Origin: JADGRF01 sp035274465
GTDB taxonomy: Bacteria; Myxococcota_A; Polyangia; Polyangiales; JAFGIB01
Direction of reading: 5' to 3'
Length of the DNA stretch: 64,000 bases
Assembly: GCA_035274465.1 (NCBI GenBank)
Contig: DATEOF010000074.1
Coordinates: forward strand, 14,017-78,016
Under the pieces are notes generated by a model that saw only the letters and a program-made list of their open reading frames with translations, had not been told where the DNA came from and ran no database searches. A program made the position numbers and the translations under genes. Positions 49,558-58,036 of this stretch are shown here, piece after piece. Every line of letters starts with the position of its first letter. Within the stretch, counting starts at the first letter, position 1.

Positions 49558-50964
49558 TCAGCAAGCGCCGTGAAAGCGGCTGACGGCGCCCGGAAAGATC
49601 TTCCCCGGGTTCAGGATCCCCTTGGGATCGAACGTCGCCTTCACGCGCTCCTGTAGCGCGATGAGCTCGGCGCTCTGCTCGAGCGGCAGGTACTTGGCCT
49701 TCAGCACGCCGATGCCGTGCTCTCCGCTCAGCGTTCCGCCGAACGAGATGACCTCCTCGAACACCGCGCCGATCGCATCGTGCACGCGCTCGACGTGAGC
49801 TGGGTCGTTCCACAGGAAGTTGACGTGCAGGTTGCCGTCGCCTGCGTGTCCGTAGGTCGGCATGTGCACGCCGAAGCGCTCGGAGATGCGCTGGGCCGCG
49901 CCGATCAGCGCCGGAATCTTCGAGCGCGGCACGACGATGTCCTCGGCCAACTTGAACTGCGCACTCGCTCGCAGCGCGCGCGAGAGCTCGCGCCGCGCCG
50001 CCCACAGCTGCGCGCGTTCACCGCCGTGGCGCGCCATCAGCACGTCGAGCGCGCCGGCCTCGACCAGCGCGTTGCCCGCACGCTCGAGCTGGGCGTCGAG
50101 CGCGACTTGATCGCCGTCGAGCTCGACCAACAAGAGCGCGCGCGTGTTCTGCGGGATCGGGAGGCCCGCGCTGCTGCGCACGATCGCGAGCGTCGCTTCG
50201 TCGAGCAGCTCCATGCAGCGCGGCAGCAGGCCACTGCGGATCACTGCGCTCACCGCGCGGCCCGCCGCGTCCAGGTCGGGCAGAAACGCCAGCAGCGTTC
50301 CGATCGCCTCCGGCTTGGGCAACAGCTTGAGCGTGATCTCGGTGGTGATCGCCAGCGTGCCTTCGCTGCCTACCAGCAATGAAGTGAGGTCGTAGCCGGT
50401 CACGCCCTTGGGCGTGCGCTTGCCCACCGCGAGCTGCGTGCCGTCCGCCGTCACCACGCGCATGCCGAGCACGTAGTCGCGCGTGCAGCCGTAGCGCAGC
50501 GCACGCGGGCCACCCGCGTTCTCGGCGACGTTGCCCGCCAGCGTGCAGCCGGCCAGCGAGTTCGGGTCGGGCGGATAGAACAGCCCGCGCTCCTCGACCG
50601 CCGCGTGGAGCTCGCCCGTGATCACGCCGGGCTCGACCACGGCGATCAGGTCGTCGTCCTCGATGCCCTTGATGGCGCGCATGTGCTCGAACGCCAGCAC
50701 CACACCACCCGCGAGCGGAACCGCGCCACCTGTGCGCCCCGTCCCACCCGCACGCGGGGTCACGGGTACGCCGTGCTCGGAGCAAATCTTCAGCGCTGCG
50801 GCCACCTGGCGCTCGTCCTGGACGCGGATCGCCGCCTGGGGTGGATGCGGTGGCACCTCGCTCTCATCGGTCGCGTAGGAGGCCAGCAGGTCCGGGTCGG
50901 TGAGGACGCGACCACTGCCCAAGCTGCGCTCGAGCTCGATCAACGCCGAATCGATGGAAACCAC
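49558..50964 (-). CDS. GlcD-type FAD-linked oxidase
   Basis: A 468-residue flavoenzyme of the VAO/PCMH family. FAD-binding sequence is PVTPRAGGTGRTGGAVPLAGGVVLAFEHM, followed by PDPNSLAGCTLAGNVAENAGGPRALRYG and GTLAITTEITLKLLPKPEA (quoted in parts). The C-terminal substrate cap contains MPTYGHAGDGNLHVNF and LSGEHGIGVLKAKYL, the glycolate/D-lactate dehydrogenase signature. It probably oxidises a 2-hydroxyacid such as glycolate or D-lactate in the cytoplasm or at the membrane. No GlcE/GlcF partner gene is adjacent, which favours a stand-alone D-lactate dehydrogenase-like role. Confidence 0.92.
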   Translation of the reverse strand: MVSIDSALIELERSLGSGRVLTDPDLLASYATDESEVPPHPPQAAIRVQDERQVAAALKICSEHGVPVTPRAGGTGRTGGAVPLAGGVVLAFEHMRAIKGIEDDDLIAVVEPGVITGELHAAVEERGLFYPPDPNSLAGCTLAGNVAENAGGPRALRYGCTRDYVLGMRVVTADGTQLAVGKRTPKGVTGYDLTSLLVGSEGTLAITTEITLKLLPKPEAIGTLLAFLPDLDAAGRAVSAVIRSGLLPRCMELLDEATLAIVRSSAGLPIPQNTRALLLVELDGDQVALDAQLERAGNALVEAGALDVLMARHGGERAQLWAARRELSRALRASAQFKLAEDIVVPRSKIPALIGAAQRISERFGVHMPTYGHAGDGNLHVNFLWNDPAHVERVHDAIGAVFEEVISFGGTLSGEHGIGVLKAKYLPLEQSAELIALQERVKATFDPKGILNPGKIFPGAVSRFHGAC

Positions 50965-51035
50965 GGGGCAGCCTATGGGGGGCAGGATCGCCCTCTGTCA
51001 ACCCTGCCCGAGGTGCATCAGAGGAAAGTTGCATA

Positions 51036-51041
51036 TATATT
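51036..51041 (+). promoter_or_regulatory. -10 box candidate close to a start codon (possible leaderless mRNA)
   Basis: TATATT lies eight bases before ATG 51050, in an A/T-rich run (GCATATATATTG) that stands out from the surrounding DNA. Transcription would then begin at or within two bases of the start codon. The following lipoprotein has no Shine-Dalgarno. No good -35 box is seen. Confidence 0.35.
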
Positions 51042-51049
51042 GAACTGGA

Positions 51050-52432
51050 ATGGCCATTGAGACCAAGAAATTGGGGTTTGGGCTGGTCAGCGCCTTGTTG
51101 CTGCTAGCGGCTGCGGGCGCCTGCGGCGATGACGAAGCGCCGCCGACGAAGAAGCACCGCGACGCCGGCGAAGATGACCGCGATGCGGCCCCGATGGATG
51201 CCTCCGAGCCCATGCGCGACGCCGCGCAGAGGCCCGACACCGGCTCGCCCGAAGAGGGCTTGAACGGCAGCTGTGCCATCGACAGCAACAAGATCTTCAG
51301 CGTCGCCATGCGCAACGAGCCGTTCCTGGCCACGCCGCTGGCGGTCGACCCCGCAGCGTCGCTGTTCGCGCTGCCGTTCGTCGGCCGCGCGGAGAACGCG
51401 GGCTGTCTCGACGTGGTCAACCTGGCCACGATGCAGGGCTCCGCGCAGGCCGGCGCGCCGAGCATGAAGATCGCGAGCGATCACTGCGCGCTGGTCAAAG
51501 ACGCGGTGGCTGCCGCCGTGAGCGGCCAGTGGATGGTGGCGATGGTCGACAACCGCGATCCGCCGTACGACATCTGGCTGCAGCGCTACGACCCCGCGCA
51601 GGGCGAGCAGGGTGCTCCCGTGCGTGTCAGTGAGGCCTCGCCGGTCGAGACCGCGCTGGCGATGACGCCGTTGATCGATGGCGAGCACGCCCTGGTCGCC
51701 TGGGGCGACGAGGCGCTCGACGGCACCAACTCGCTCTACACCCGGCTCGTGGACCGCAACGGCGCGCTGCAGGGCGAGCCGGTGCGCCTCGAACAATCCA
51801 AGTTGTTCTTCCGGAGTCTGGCGATGGCGTCGCTGGGCAGTGGCGGCGCGGGCCTCGCGTACTGGCGCTACAACGCCGATTTCAGCACGTCCGAGATCGT
51901 GTTCCGCGCGCTGGACAAGGACGGCAAGCCGACCCTCGACGAGTGGGTGCTGGCGGCCGGCGTCGGCGCGAGCGCCTCGGTCGACGTCGCGACCGATTCC
52001 TCCCTCGGTGGCATCGTGTTCAGCCGCTCCGAAGGCACCGAAGGCCGGCAAATCTGGTTCCAGCGCATCGACGACGACGGTCGCGCGGCCGCACTGCTCA
52101 GCGGCCCCGGGCGCTCGGCGCCGATCCGCATCATCGGCGCGCCCACGCGAGGCGTCGATGTGTCGGTGGCCAAGCTGCTGTCGGGCTACGTCTTGGCGTA
52201 CCGCTCGCTGTCCACCACGAAGCAGCCCAAGCCGGCAATTCGCCTCGCATTCCTGGATCGGAATGGTCAGTTCGTCGGCGGCTCGGACGTCTCGTACACC
52301 AGCGCGGCGGGCGGCCGCACGGCCGTCGAGGCGGCCTACGACGGGCGGGTGGTGATCGGCTGGAGCGAGGTGAATGCGGACAGCGGCAAGAGCGAGCTCA
52401 AGCTGGTGCGCTTGCCCTGTATCGGTGGATAG
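51050..52432 (+). CDS. Lipoprotein with propeller-like repeats, unknown function
   Basis: A 460-residue lipoprotein: signal LVSALLLLAAAGAC (Cys26), then a charged Asp/Ala/Pro-rich spacer of about 50 residues. The remaining 380 residues contain repeated strand patterns such as DIWLQRYDPAQGEQG, SLYTRLVDRNGALQGEPV, EIVFRALDKDGKPTLDEW and QIWFQRIDDDGRAAAL, each likely one blade of a beta-propeller. Similar proteins are common in Polyangia. It may bind a surface ligand. No ribosome site is evident; a leaderless transcript is suggested. Confidence 0.75.
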   Translation: MAIETKKLGFGLVSALLLLAAAGACGDDEAPPTKKHRDAGEDDRDAAPMDASEPMRDAAQRPDTGSPEEGLNGSCAIDSNKIFSVAMRNEPFLATPLAVDPAASLFALPFVGRAENAGCLDVVNLATMQGSAQAGAPSMKIASDHCALVKDAVAAAVSGQWMVAMVDNRDPPYDIWLQRYDPAQGEQGAPVRVSEASPVETALAMTPLIDGEHALVAWGDEALDGTNSLYTRLVDRNGALQGEPVRLEQSKLFFRSLAMASLGSGGAGLAYWRYNADFSTSEIVFRALDKDGKPTLDEWVLAAGVGASASVDVATDSSLGGIVFSRSEGTEGRQIWFQRIDDDGRAAALLSGPGRSAPIRIIGAPTRGVDVSVAKLLSGYVLAYRSLSTTKQPKPAIRLAFLDRNGQFVGGSDVSYTSAAGGRTAVEAAYDGRVVIGWSEVNADSGKSELKLVRLPCIGG

Positions 52433-52506
52433 AGCGCCTTTCCAGACCTGAGCTACACTGCGCCGCCTAGTATGGTCGCGTTAGATAGTTTCAGGGGGCG
52501 TTGCGC

Positions 52507-53826
52507 ATGATGGGCAGCCAGGAGCCCAGGCTGAGCGGCTGGGGCCGCACGTCCGTGCCGGGGCGCGAGATCCGCTCCGAGCAGCTCGAGACGATTACGC
52601 GCGACGCCACGCTCTCGCGCGGGCTGGGTCGCTCCTACGGAGACTCGTCGTTGCCCGCGCCGCAGGTCGAACGCGTGGTCGGCACGACGCTCGCGGATCG
52701 CATCCTGCGCTTCGATCCCACCACCGGTGTGCTGCGCTGCGAGGCCGGCCTGGCGCTGGCGGAGATGAATCGGCTGTTTCTGCCGCGCGGCTTCTTCACG
52801 CCGGTCACGCCCGGGACCAAGTACGTGACCCTGGGTGGCATGGTGGCCTCGGATGTGCACGGCAAGAACCACCACGTCGAGGGCACGATCGGCCGGCACG
52901 TCACGCGCCTCAAGCTGCGCGTCGCCGACGGGCGCATCCTCGAGTGTTCGCGCGAGTACGAGCCGGAGCTGTTCTTCGCGACGCTCGGCGGGCTCGGCTT
53001 GACCGGTCACATCCTGGAGGTCGAGCTGAAGCTGGCGCGCGTGCCGTCGCCCTGGATTTACCAGGAAAAATTCCGAATTCCCTCGCTCGACAAGTTTCTG
53101 GCCGCGCTCAAGCAGTCCGGCAAGGAGTGGCCCATGACCGTGGGCTGGCTCGACACCGTGGCCAGCGGCCGTGCGCTCGGCCGCGGTATTTTGTACTGCG
53201 GCCGCTGGGCGGAGCCGCACGAAGCGCCGAAGCACCTGCCGCGCACGCGGCCCTCACCGACCGTGCCGATCGATCTGCCGTCCGGCCTGCTGAATCGCTT
53301 CACAGTGAGAATGTTCAACGCGGCGGTCTACCGGCAGCCTGTCGGCCGCTCGATCGTCGACCCAAACTCGTACTTTTACCCGCTCGATATCGTGCAGCGC
53401 TGGAACCGTATCTACGGGCCGCGCGGCGTGGCGCAGCATCAGTGCGTGATCCCGAACGAGACTGCAGCCGCCACGCTCACTTCCATGATAGAAACCCTGC
53501 GCGAAATGTCGGCGGCATCGTTCTTGACCGTGATCAAAGACTGCGGGGAGCAGGGTGAAGGCCTGTTGTCGTTCCCGCGTCCGGGCATGTCGATGGCGCT
53601 CGACATCCCGATCAACGACAACATCCAGGCCGTGATCGATCGGTTGAACGAGCTCGTGATCGCAGGGGGTGGCCGCATCTATCTCACGAAAGACGGCTTC
53701 ACCCGGCGCGAGCACCTGCTGGCCATGGACGACCGTATCCCCAGGTTCCTCGACGTGATCAAGCGCTGGGATCCCGAGGGCAAAATCCGTAGCGCCCAGA
53801 GCGAGCGCTTGTTCGGCAAGCGATGA
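52507..53826 (+). CDS. DprE1-like FAD-dependent sugar 2'-oxidase
   Basis: A 439-residue VAO-fold flavoenzyme. It has the DprE1 hallmarks RGLGRSYGDSSL and GGMVASDVHGKNHHVEGTIG, and the active lysine in GGRIYLTKDGFTRREH. In mycobacteria this enzyme oxidises decaprenylphosphoryl-ribose at C2 and, with DprE2, yields the arabinose donor. The residue matching mycobacterial Cys387 is Ala (SFPRPGMSMALDIPI versus the Cys-containing mycobacterial version). ATG 52507 has AGGGGG eight bases upstream. It shares an ATGA overlap with the DprE2-like gene, and a GT39-like gene follows, so an analogous polyprenyl-phosphate sugar pathway is inferred. Confidence 0.88.
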   Translation: MMGSQEPRLSGWGRTSVPGREIRSEQLETITRDATLSRGLGRSYGDSSLPAPQVERVVGTTLADRILRFDPTTGVLRCEAGLALAEMNRLFLPRGFFTPVTPGTKYVTLGGMVASDVHGKNHHVEGTIGRHVTRLKLRVADGRILECSREYEPELFFATLGGLGLTGHILEVELKLARVPSPWIYQEKFRIPSLDKFLAALKQSGKEWPMTVGWLDTVASGRALGRGILYCGRWAEPHEAPKHLPRTRPSPTVPIDLPSGLLNRFTVRMFNAAVYRQPVGRSIVDPNSYFYPLDIVQRWNRIYGPRGVAQHQCVIPNETAAATLTSMIETLREMSAASFLTVIKDCGEQGEGLLSFPRPGMSMALDIPINDNIQAVIDRLNELVIAGGGRIYLTKDGFTRREHLLAMDDRIPRFLDVIKRWDPEGKIRSAQSERLFGKR

Positions 53827-54578
53827 AGATCATCGTCCTCGGAGCGACCAAGGGTATCGGTCGCGCCTTTTGTCGCCTGGTGGCCGAGCGCGGTCACCGG
53901 TTGTTCTTGCTCGGCCACGAGTCGGACGACCTGGAGCGCAGCGCGCGCGACCTCGAGCAGCGCGCCCAGGTGCGGGCAGGGTCCGAGCTGCAACCGGTGC
54001 AGGTCGCCTACTGCAACCTCGAGCAACCGGAGAGCTTCGGCCCCGCGCTCGAAGCGGCCGACGCAGCGCTGGAGGGCTTCGACACCGTCGTCGTCACGGC
54101 CGCGCTGTTCGGATCCCAGGAAGCGCTCGAGGAGAACACCGACTTCGCGCGGCGCTTGCTCACGGTCAACTTCGCGAACACCGTCGCGTTCTGCGAGCTC
54201 GCGCGCAAGCGCTTGCTGTCGCGCGGCGGCGGGACGCTGTGCGTGATCAGCTCGGTCGCGGGCGAACGCGGCCGCAAGCCGGTGATCATCTACGGCGCGG
54301 GCAAGGCGGGATTGACGCGCTACCTGGAAGGGCTCGACCACAAGTTCCGCGCGGCGGGGCTGCGGACGATCTGCATCAAGCCGGGCTTCGTGAAGACCTC
54401 GATGACCGAGGGCTTGAAGCCGCCGCCGTTCGCGGCAGAGCCGGAGGACGTGGCGCGGGGCATGTTGAGCGCCATCGAGCGCGGGACGCCGGTCCGTTAC
54501 ACGCCGCACATCTGGGCCCTCATCATGCTGGTGATCCGCTGGTTGCCTCGCTTCGTGATGCGCAAGATAGGATTTTAG
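53823..54578 (+). CDS. DprE2-like short-chain dehydrogenase
   Basis: A 251-residue SDR. The NAD(P)-binding glycine motif is IVLGATKGIGRAFCRLVAERG. The catalytic Ser is in LCVISSVAGERGRKP, and Tyr/Lys are in IIYGAGKAGLTRYLEGL. The C-terminus has a hydrophobic segment (HIWALIMLVIRWLPRFVM) suggesting membrane association, as in DprE2. It would reduce the 2'-keto intermediate made by the DprE1-like enzyme. The start overlaps that gene's stop by four bases. The actual lipid-linked sugar is unknown. Confidence 0.87.
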   Translation: MKIIVLGATKGIGRAFCRLVAERGHRLFLLGHESDDLERSARDLEQRAQVRAGSELQPVQVAYCNLEQPESFGPALEAADAALEGFDTVVVTAALFGSQEALEENTDFARRLLTVNFANTVAFCELARKRLLSRGGGTLCVISSVAGERGRKPVIIYGAGKAGLTRYLEGLDHKFRAAGLRTICIKPGFVKTSMTEGLKPPPFAAEPEDVARGMLSAIERGTPVRYTPHIWALIMLVIRWLPRFVMRKIGF

Positions 54579-54597
54579 AGTGTAGGCTCCGGGGTCC

Positions 54598-55530
54598 ATG
54601 TTTCGGCTCCGGAACGTCGCGTGGTTGCTGCTGCTGGTCGTGCCTGCGTACGAGCTGATCGCCCACGCCTGGATCGTCTCGCACGTCCCCGAGGATGCCG
54701 ACTATCGCGCTGCGGCCGAGCTCGTGCGCTCGCAGCTGGTGCCGCGCGATCTGATCACCTCGGCGCCGGAGTTCATCGATCCGATCGTGCGCCAGCACCT
54801 GGGTGATCGCATCTCCGCGGCCATGGCCGGCCGCAGCGACGACGCGAACTTCGAGCGCATGTGGGTGATCTCGGCTCGCGGAGCGTTACCCGAGGACGCC
54901 CCGGAGGGCCCAGCCGAGCTCGATCGCAGGTTCGGTCGGTTGCGCGTGCTGCGCTACACGCTGGGCAAGAGTCCCGTGCTGCTGGATCTCGTGCAGTCGC
55001 TGGCTTCGGCCGAGATCAGCATCCTGCGCGGTGGCGTGCCGCAGCGCTGTCCAAGGCGGACGGGTGGGGTGCCACGCGGAGGCGGCCTGGGCCGGCCGGT
55101 GTTGCTGCCGATCCCCGAGCGTTTCGAGTGCGACGCGGAGCACCCGTGGTTGTTCGTGGGCAGCATCGTGATGGAAGACCTCGAGAACCGGCCGCGCTAC
55201 TGCGTCTGGCAACACCCGCAGGGCCGCGAGCCGGTGAGCGTGCGCTTCAGCGACGTGCCGCTCGGCGACCAGCTGGTGTTCTACGGCGGCGTCTACTACG
55301 AGCACGAGCGCATGCGCGAAGGTGGGCCGATCGAGGTCGACATCTCGATCGATGGTCAGCGTCGCGGCGGCATGACGCACCGCGATGGCGACGGGTTCCG
55401 CAAGCTCGTGCTGCCGAGCGGCAGCGGCACACAGCGCGGTGAAATTCGCATCGACGTGCACGCGGACAACCCGGATCGCCGCAGCTTCTGTTGGGCCGCG
55501 AGCACGCGCCGCAAGGTGACCGCACCATGA
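54598..55530 (+). CDS. Membrane-anchored protein of unknown function in the sugar-transfer operon
   Basis: A 310-residue protein with one N-terminal helix (NVAWLLLLVVPAYELIAHAWIV) and a large soluble part, probably periplasmic. Notable segments are SAEISILRGGVPQRCPRRTGG, LPIPERFECDAEHPWLFVGS, and VYYEHERMREGGPIEVDISIDG. The second half looks like a beta-sandwich and may bind carbohydrate. It is 19 bp after the DprE2-like gene, and its stop overlaps the GT-C glycosyltransferase start (ATGA). This suggests an accessory role in glycosylation. No family was recognised. Confidence 0.78.
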   Translation: MFRLRNVAWLLLLVVPAYELIAHAWIVSHVPEDADYRAAAELVRSQLVPRDLITSAPEFIDPIVRQHLGDRISAAMAGRSDDANFERMWVISARGALPEDAPEGPAELDRRFGRLRVLRYTLGKSPVLLDLVQSLASAEISILRGGVPQRCPRRTGGVPRGGGLGRPVLLPIPERFECDAEHPWLFVGSIVMEDLENRPRYCVWQHPQGREPVSVRFSDVPLGDQLVFYGGVYYEHERMREGGPIEVDISIDGQRRGGMTHRDGDGFRKLVLPSGSGTQRGEIRIDVHADNPDRRSFCWAASTRRKVTAP

Positions 55531-57149
55531 ACGCTCGGCGCGATCACCTGGTCGGGCTTGCGCTGTGCGCGGTCTACGTGGCCGTCCTGTTGCACACCGC
55601 GCCCGATCTCGGCATGGCGCGCGACGAGGGCATGTACGTGCAGGCTGCCGAGGCGTATGCGGGCTGGCTCGAGCTGCTGTGGCGCGAGCCCAAAGCGGCG
55701 CTCGATCAGGCGGCGATCGATCAGGCCTTTCGCATCAACCGCGAGCACCCGCCGCTGTTCAAGCTGCTGTTCGGCCTGGGCTTCCTGGCTCAGCGCGCGT
55801 GGCATCCGTTTGCGTACGACTCGTCGTCGTATCGCTTCGCTGGCATGCTCGCCGCGGGGCTGTTGCTGTGGTTGATCTACGTGTTCGGCACGCGGCTCTA
55901 CGGACGCGCGGCGGGCGCGTTCGCGGCGGCGGCGTACGCGCTCTTGCCGCGGCCGTTCTACCACGCGCACCTGAACGCGTTCGACGTGCCGATCACGCTC
56001 GCCAACACGGCCGTGATCTATGCCTACGTGCGCTCCGTGGAAGACAAGCGCTGGGGCTACGCGTGTGGCGCGTTGTTCGGCCTGGCGCTGCTGACCAAGC
56101 ACAACTCGTGGGTGCTGCCGGGCATCTTCGTGATCCACTACCTGCTCGTCGCCTGGCGCGAGCGGAAGCTGCGCTGGATGGTGCCCCATGCGCTGATCGG
56201 CTGCCTGACCATCGGGCCGGTGCTGCTATTCGCGGGCTGGCCGTACTTGTGGCACGACGGCTTCGAACGCCTCGGCTGGTACGTGCGTTTTCACCTGCAC
56301 CACGAGTACTACAACATGGAGTACTTCGGGGTGAACTACTTCTGGCCTCCGTTCCCGATCTCCTACGCCTGGGTGATGACGCTGTTCACCGTGCCGCTGA
56401 GCACGCTGCTGATGGGTGTGGTCGGTACCGCCGAACGCTTGCTCGCGCTTCCCCCACCGCGAAAGACGCCAGGCGTGTGGGCGGCGGACGATCCGAAGCT
56501 CGTCACGCTGGTGCTCGCCGGCGCGCTGTTCGCACCGCTGGCGCAGATGAGCCTGCCCTCGACGCCGATCTTCGGCGGCACCAAGCACTGGTTTCCGGCC
56601 TATCCGTTCCTGTGCCTGTTCGCGGGGAGCGCGTTCACGCGCTTGCTCGAGCTCGCCCGCGAGCGCTTCGGCGAACGCCTGCCCGAGAGGTTCTGGCGTT
56701 ACCTGCCGCCGTTAGCGGCAAGCTGGTTGCTCGCGCCGGCGCTGGTCGAGACGGTCCACAGCCACCCGTTCGCGCTCTCGCACTACACCGTCGCGGCGGG
56801 TGGCGTGCCCGGTGCCGCTGAGAGCGGCATGAACCGGCAGTTCTGGGGCTTCACCACGCGCAGCTTGACGCCGTGGTTGCGCGAAGCGATGCCGAACGGC
56901 GGGACGGTGTACCTCTGCGACACGATCCCGATGGCCTGGGGCATGCTGGTGCGCGACGGGTTCTTGCCCGAGAACATCCGCCCCAGCTACGACATCGCGC
57001 GCTCGGACTACGCGCTGGTGCACCACGAGAAGCACTTCGCCGAGATCGACCATCAAATCTGGACCACCTACGGCACGGTCCAACCGGCGTACGTGCTGCG
57101 CTACGACGGCGTGCCGATCATCTCGGTGTACAAGAATCCCCGCAGGTGA
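55527..57149 (+). CDS. GT39/ArnT-like GT-C glycosyltransferase
   Basis: A 540-residue integral membrane protein with about eleven helices. The first periplasmic loop carries the catalytic-type acidic motif in DLGMARDEGMYVQAAEAYAG, placed as in PMT and ArnT enzymes. INREHPPLFKLLFGLGF follows in the same loop, and LAALFGLALLTKHNSW is a later loop/helix of the family. The C-terminal domain (about 400-540) is soluble and periplasmic. Such enzymes use polyprenyl-phosphate sugars, matching the DprE1/E2-like genes upstream. Acceptor and sugar are unknown. ATG 55527 is fixed by the ATGA overlap. Confidence 0.86.
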   Translation: MNARRDHLVGLALCAVYVAVLLHTAPDLGMARDEGMYVQAAEAYAGWLELLWREPKAALDQAAIDQAFRINREHPPLFKLLFGLGFLAQRAWHPFAYDSSSYRFAGMLAAGLLLWLIYVFGTRLYGRAAGAFAAAAYALLPRPFYHAHLNAFDVPITLANTAVIYAYVRSVEDKRWGYACGALFGLALLTKHNSWVLPGIFVIHYLLVAWRERKLRWMVPHALIGCLTIGPVLLFAGWPYLWHDGFERLGWYVRFHLHHEYYNMEYFGVNYFWPPFPISYAWVMTLFTVPLSTLLMGVVGTAERLLALPPPRKTPGVWAADDPKLVTLVLAGALFAPLAQMSLPSTPIFGGTKHWFPAYPFLCLFAGSAFTRLLELARERFGERLPERFWRYLPPLAASWLLAPALVETVHSHPFALSHYTVAAGGVPGAAESGMNRQFWGFTTRSLTPWLREAMPNGGTVYLCDTIPMAWGMLVRDGFLPENIRPSYDIARSDYALVHHEKHFAEIDHQIWTTYGTVQPAYVLRYDGVPIISVYKNPRR

Positions 57150-57230
57150 GCACGCGCACGTTCTTGAGACCTGTGGCAAAGGGCGCCACCATAAAGCCGC
57201 TCGGCAGCTGCACCTGTGTAAGGCGCGCCG
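57118..57230 (-). pseudogene. Possible remnant of a PQQ-sugar-dehydrogenase-like N-terminus
   Basis: On the minus strand the sequence reads LTQVQLPSGFMVAPFATGLK and then NVRVLTCGDSCT before a stop. This resembles the 'I.LPPGF.I..FA.GL.N.R.L..G..GT' opening of soluble sorbosone/glucose dehydrogenase propellers. There is no signal peptide or downstream propeller, and its end overlaps the glycosyltransferase gene. It is read tentatively as gene debris in the 198-bp gap 57150-57347. The rest of that gap shows nothing clear. Confidence 0.3.
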
Positions 57231-57347
57231 TGCGCCCAAAAGCGCCTCGCTTTGCACGCTGGCCGCAGCATATGCGGCCCCTACCGGCGCCTCGCGCGTC
57301 GGCGCATTGGTTCGAAGTTTGCAATATCCAGCGGCATGGAGGTCTCC

Positions 57348-58013
57348 ATGCGCATGGACTCGGGCGAACTCAGCGGTTTCATCGAGCGTTGCAACAGGCT
57401 GGTCGTTGTGCTCGCGTGCATTGGTGGGTTGGCAGGTTGCGCGGGCAGCGCGCAAACCGGGCCGGCACCCGCAAACGCACAGAGTGAACCGGAGCCCGCG
57501 AATCCACCGGCTGACCCCGCCGCGCTCCAGGAGGATCAAGCAGCCATCGATCGGGCGGCCACGACTTCGGAGCGTTTGGCCGACCAGACCTCCGCCCAGA
57601 CTCCCATTGCGCGCGACCGCGCCGCAGTGCCGGCCGGATTGCCGAGCTCGACGGCCCAAGCCGAGGGCGCGACCCCCCCGGCGACGTCCTTGCCGCCTGC
57701 CGACAGCGCAGACAAGCATGCAGCGGACAACACCGCGCACAACAAACGAGATCAGAGCGGCGAGACGCTGACGCCGATCGATCAATCGAACGATTCGAAC
57801 GACGTGAAGCTGGCGGCGGCAGTGCGCCGCGCGGTGGTCGGCGCGGACGGCCTGTCGTTCACCGCGAAGAACGTGAAGATCATCGCTGCTGATGGCCGTG
57901 TCACGCTGCGCGGCCCTGTGAAGTCGCAGGCAGAGAAGACGCGCGTCGAGCAGGTCGCGCGACAGGCTGCGGGTTCAGCTTCGGTCGTCAGTCAGCTGGA
58001 AATCGAGCAGTAA
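57348..58013 (+). CDS. BON-domain lipoprotein
   Basis: A 221-residue lipoprotein with GGAGG six bases before ATG 57348. The signal VLACIGGLAGC (Cys27) is followed by about 115 residues of Ala/Pro/Gln/Thr spacer. A single BON domain at about 145-221 reads LAAAVRRAVVGADGLSFTAKNVKI, IAADGRVTLRGPVKSQAEKTRVEQ and VVSQLEIEQ (given in parts). BON domains bind phospholipid or outer-membrane surfaces and appear in OsmY-type stress proteins. The next gene is a stress-type protein, so a shared envelope-stress role is possible. Confidence 0.87.
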   Translation: MRMDSGELSGFIERCNRLVVVLACIGGLAGCAGSAQTGPAPANAQSEPEPANPPADPAALQEDQAAIDRAATTSERLADQTSAQTPIARDRAAVPAGLPSSTAQAEGATPPATSLPPADSADKHAADNTAHNKRDQSGETLTPIDQSNDSNDVKLAAAVRRAVVGADGLSFTAKNVKIIAADGRVTLRGPVKSQAEKTRVEQVARQAAGSASVVSQLEIEQ

Positions 58014-58036
58014 GTGCCAGACAGGAGCCAAATCAT

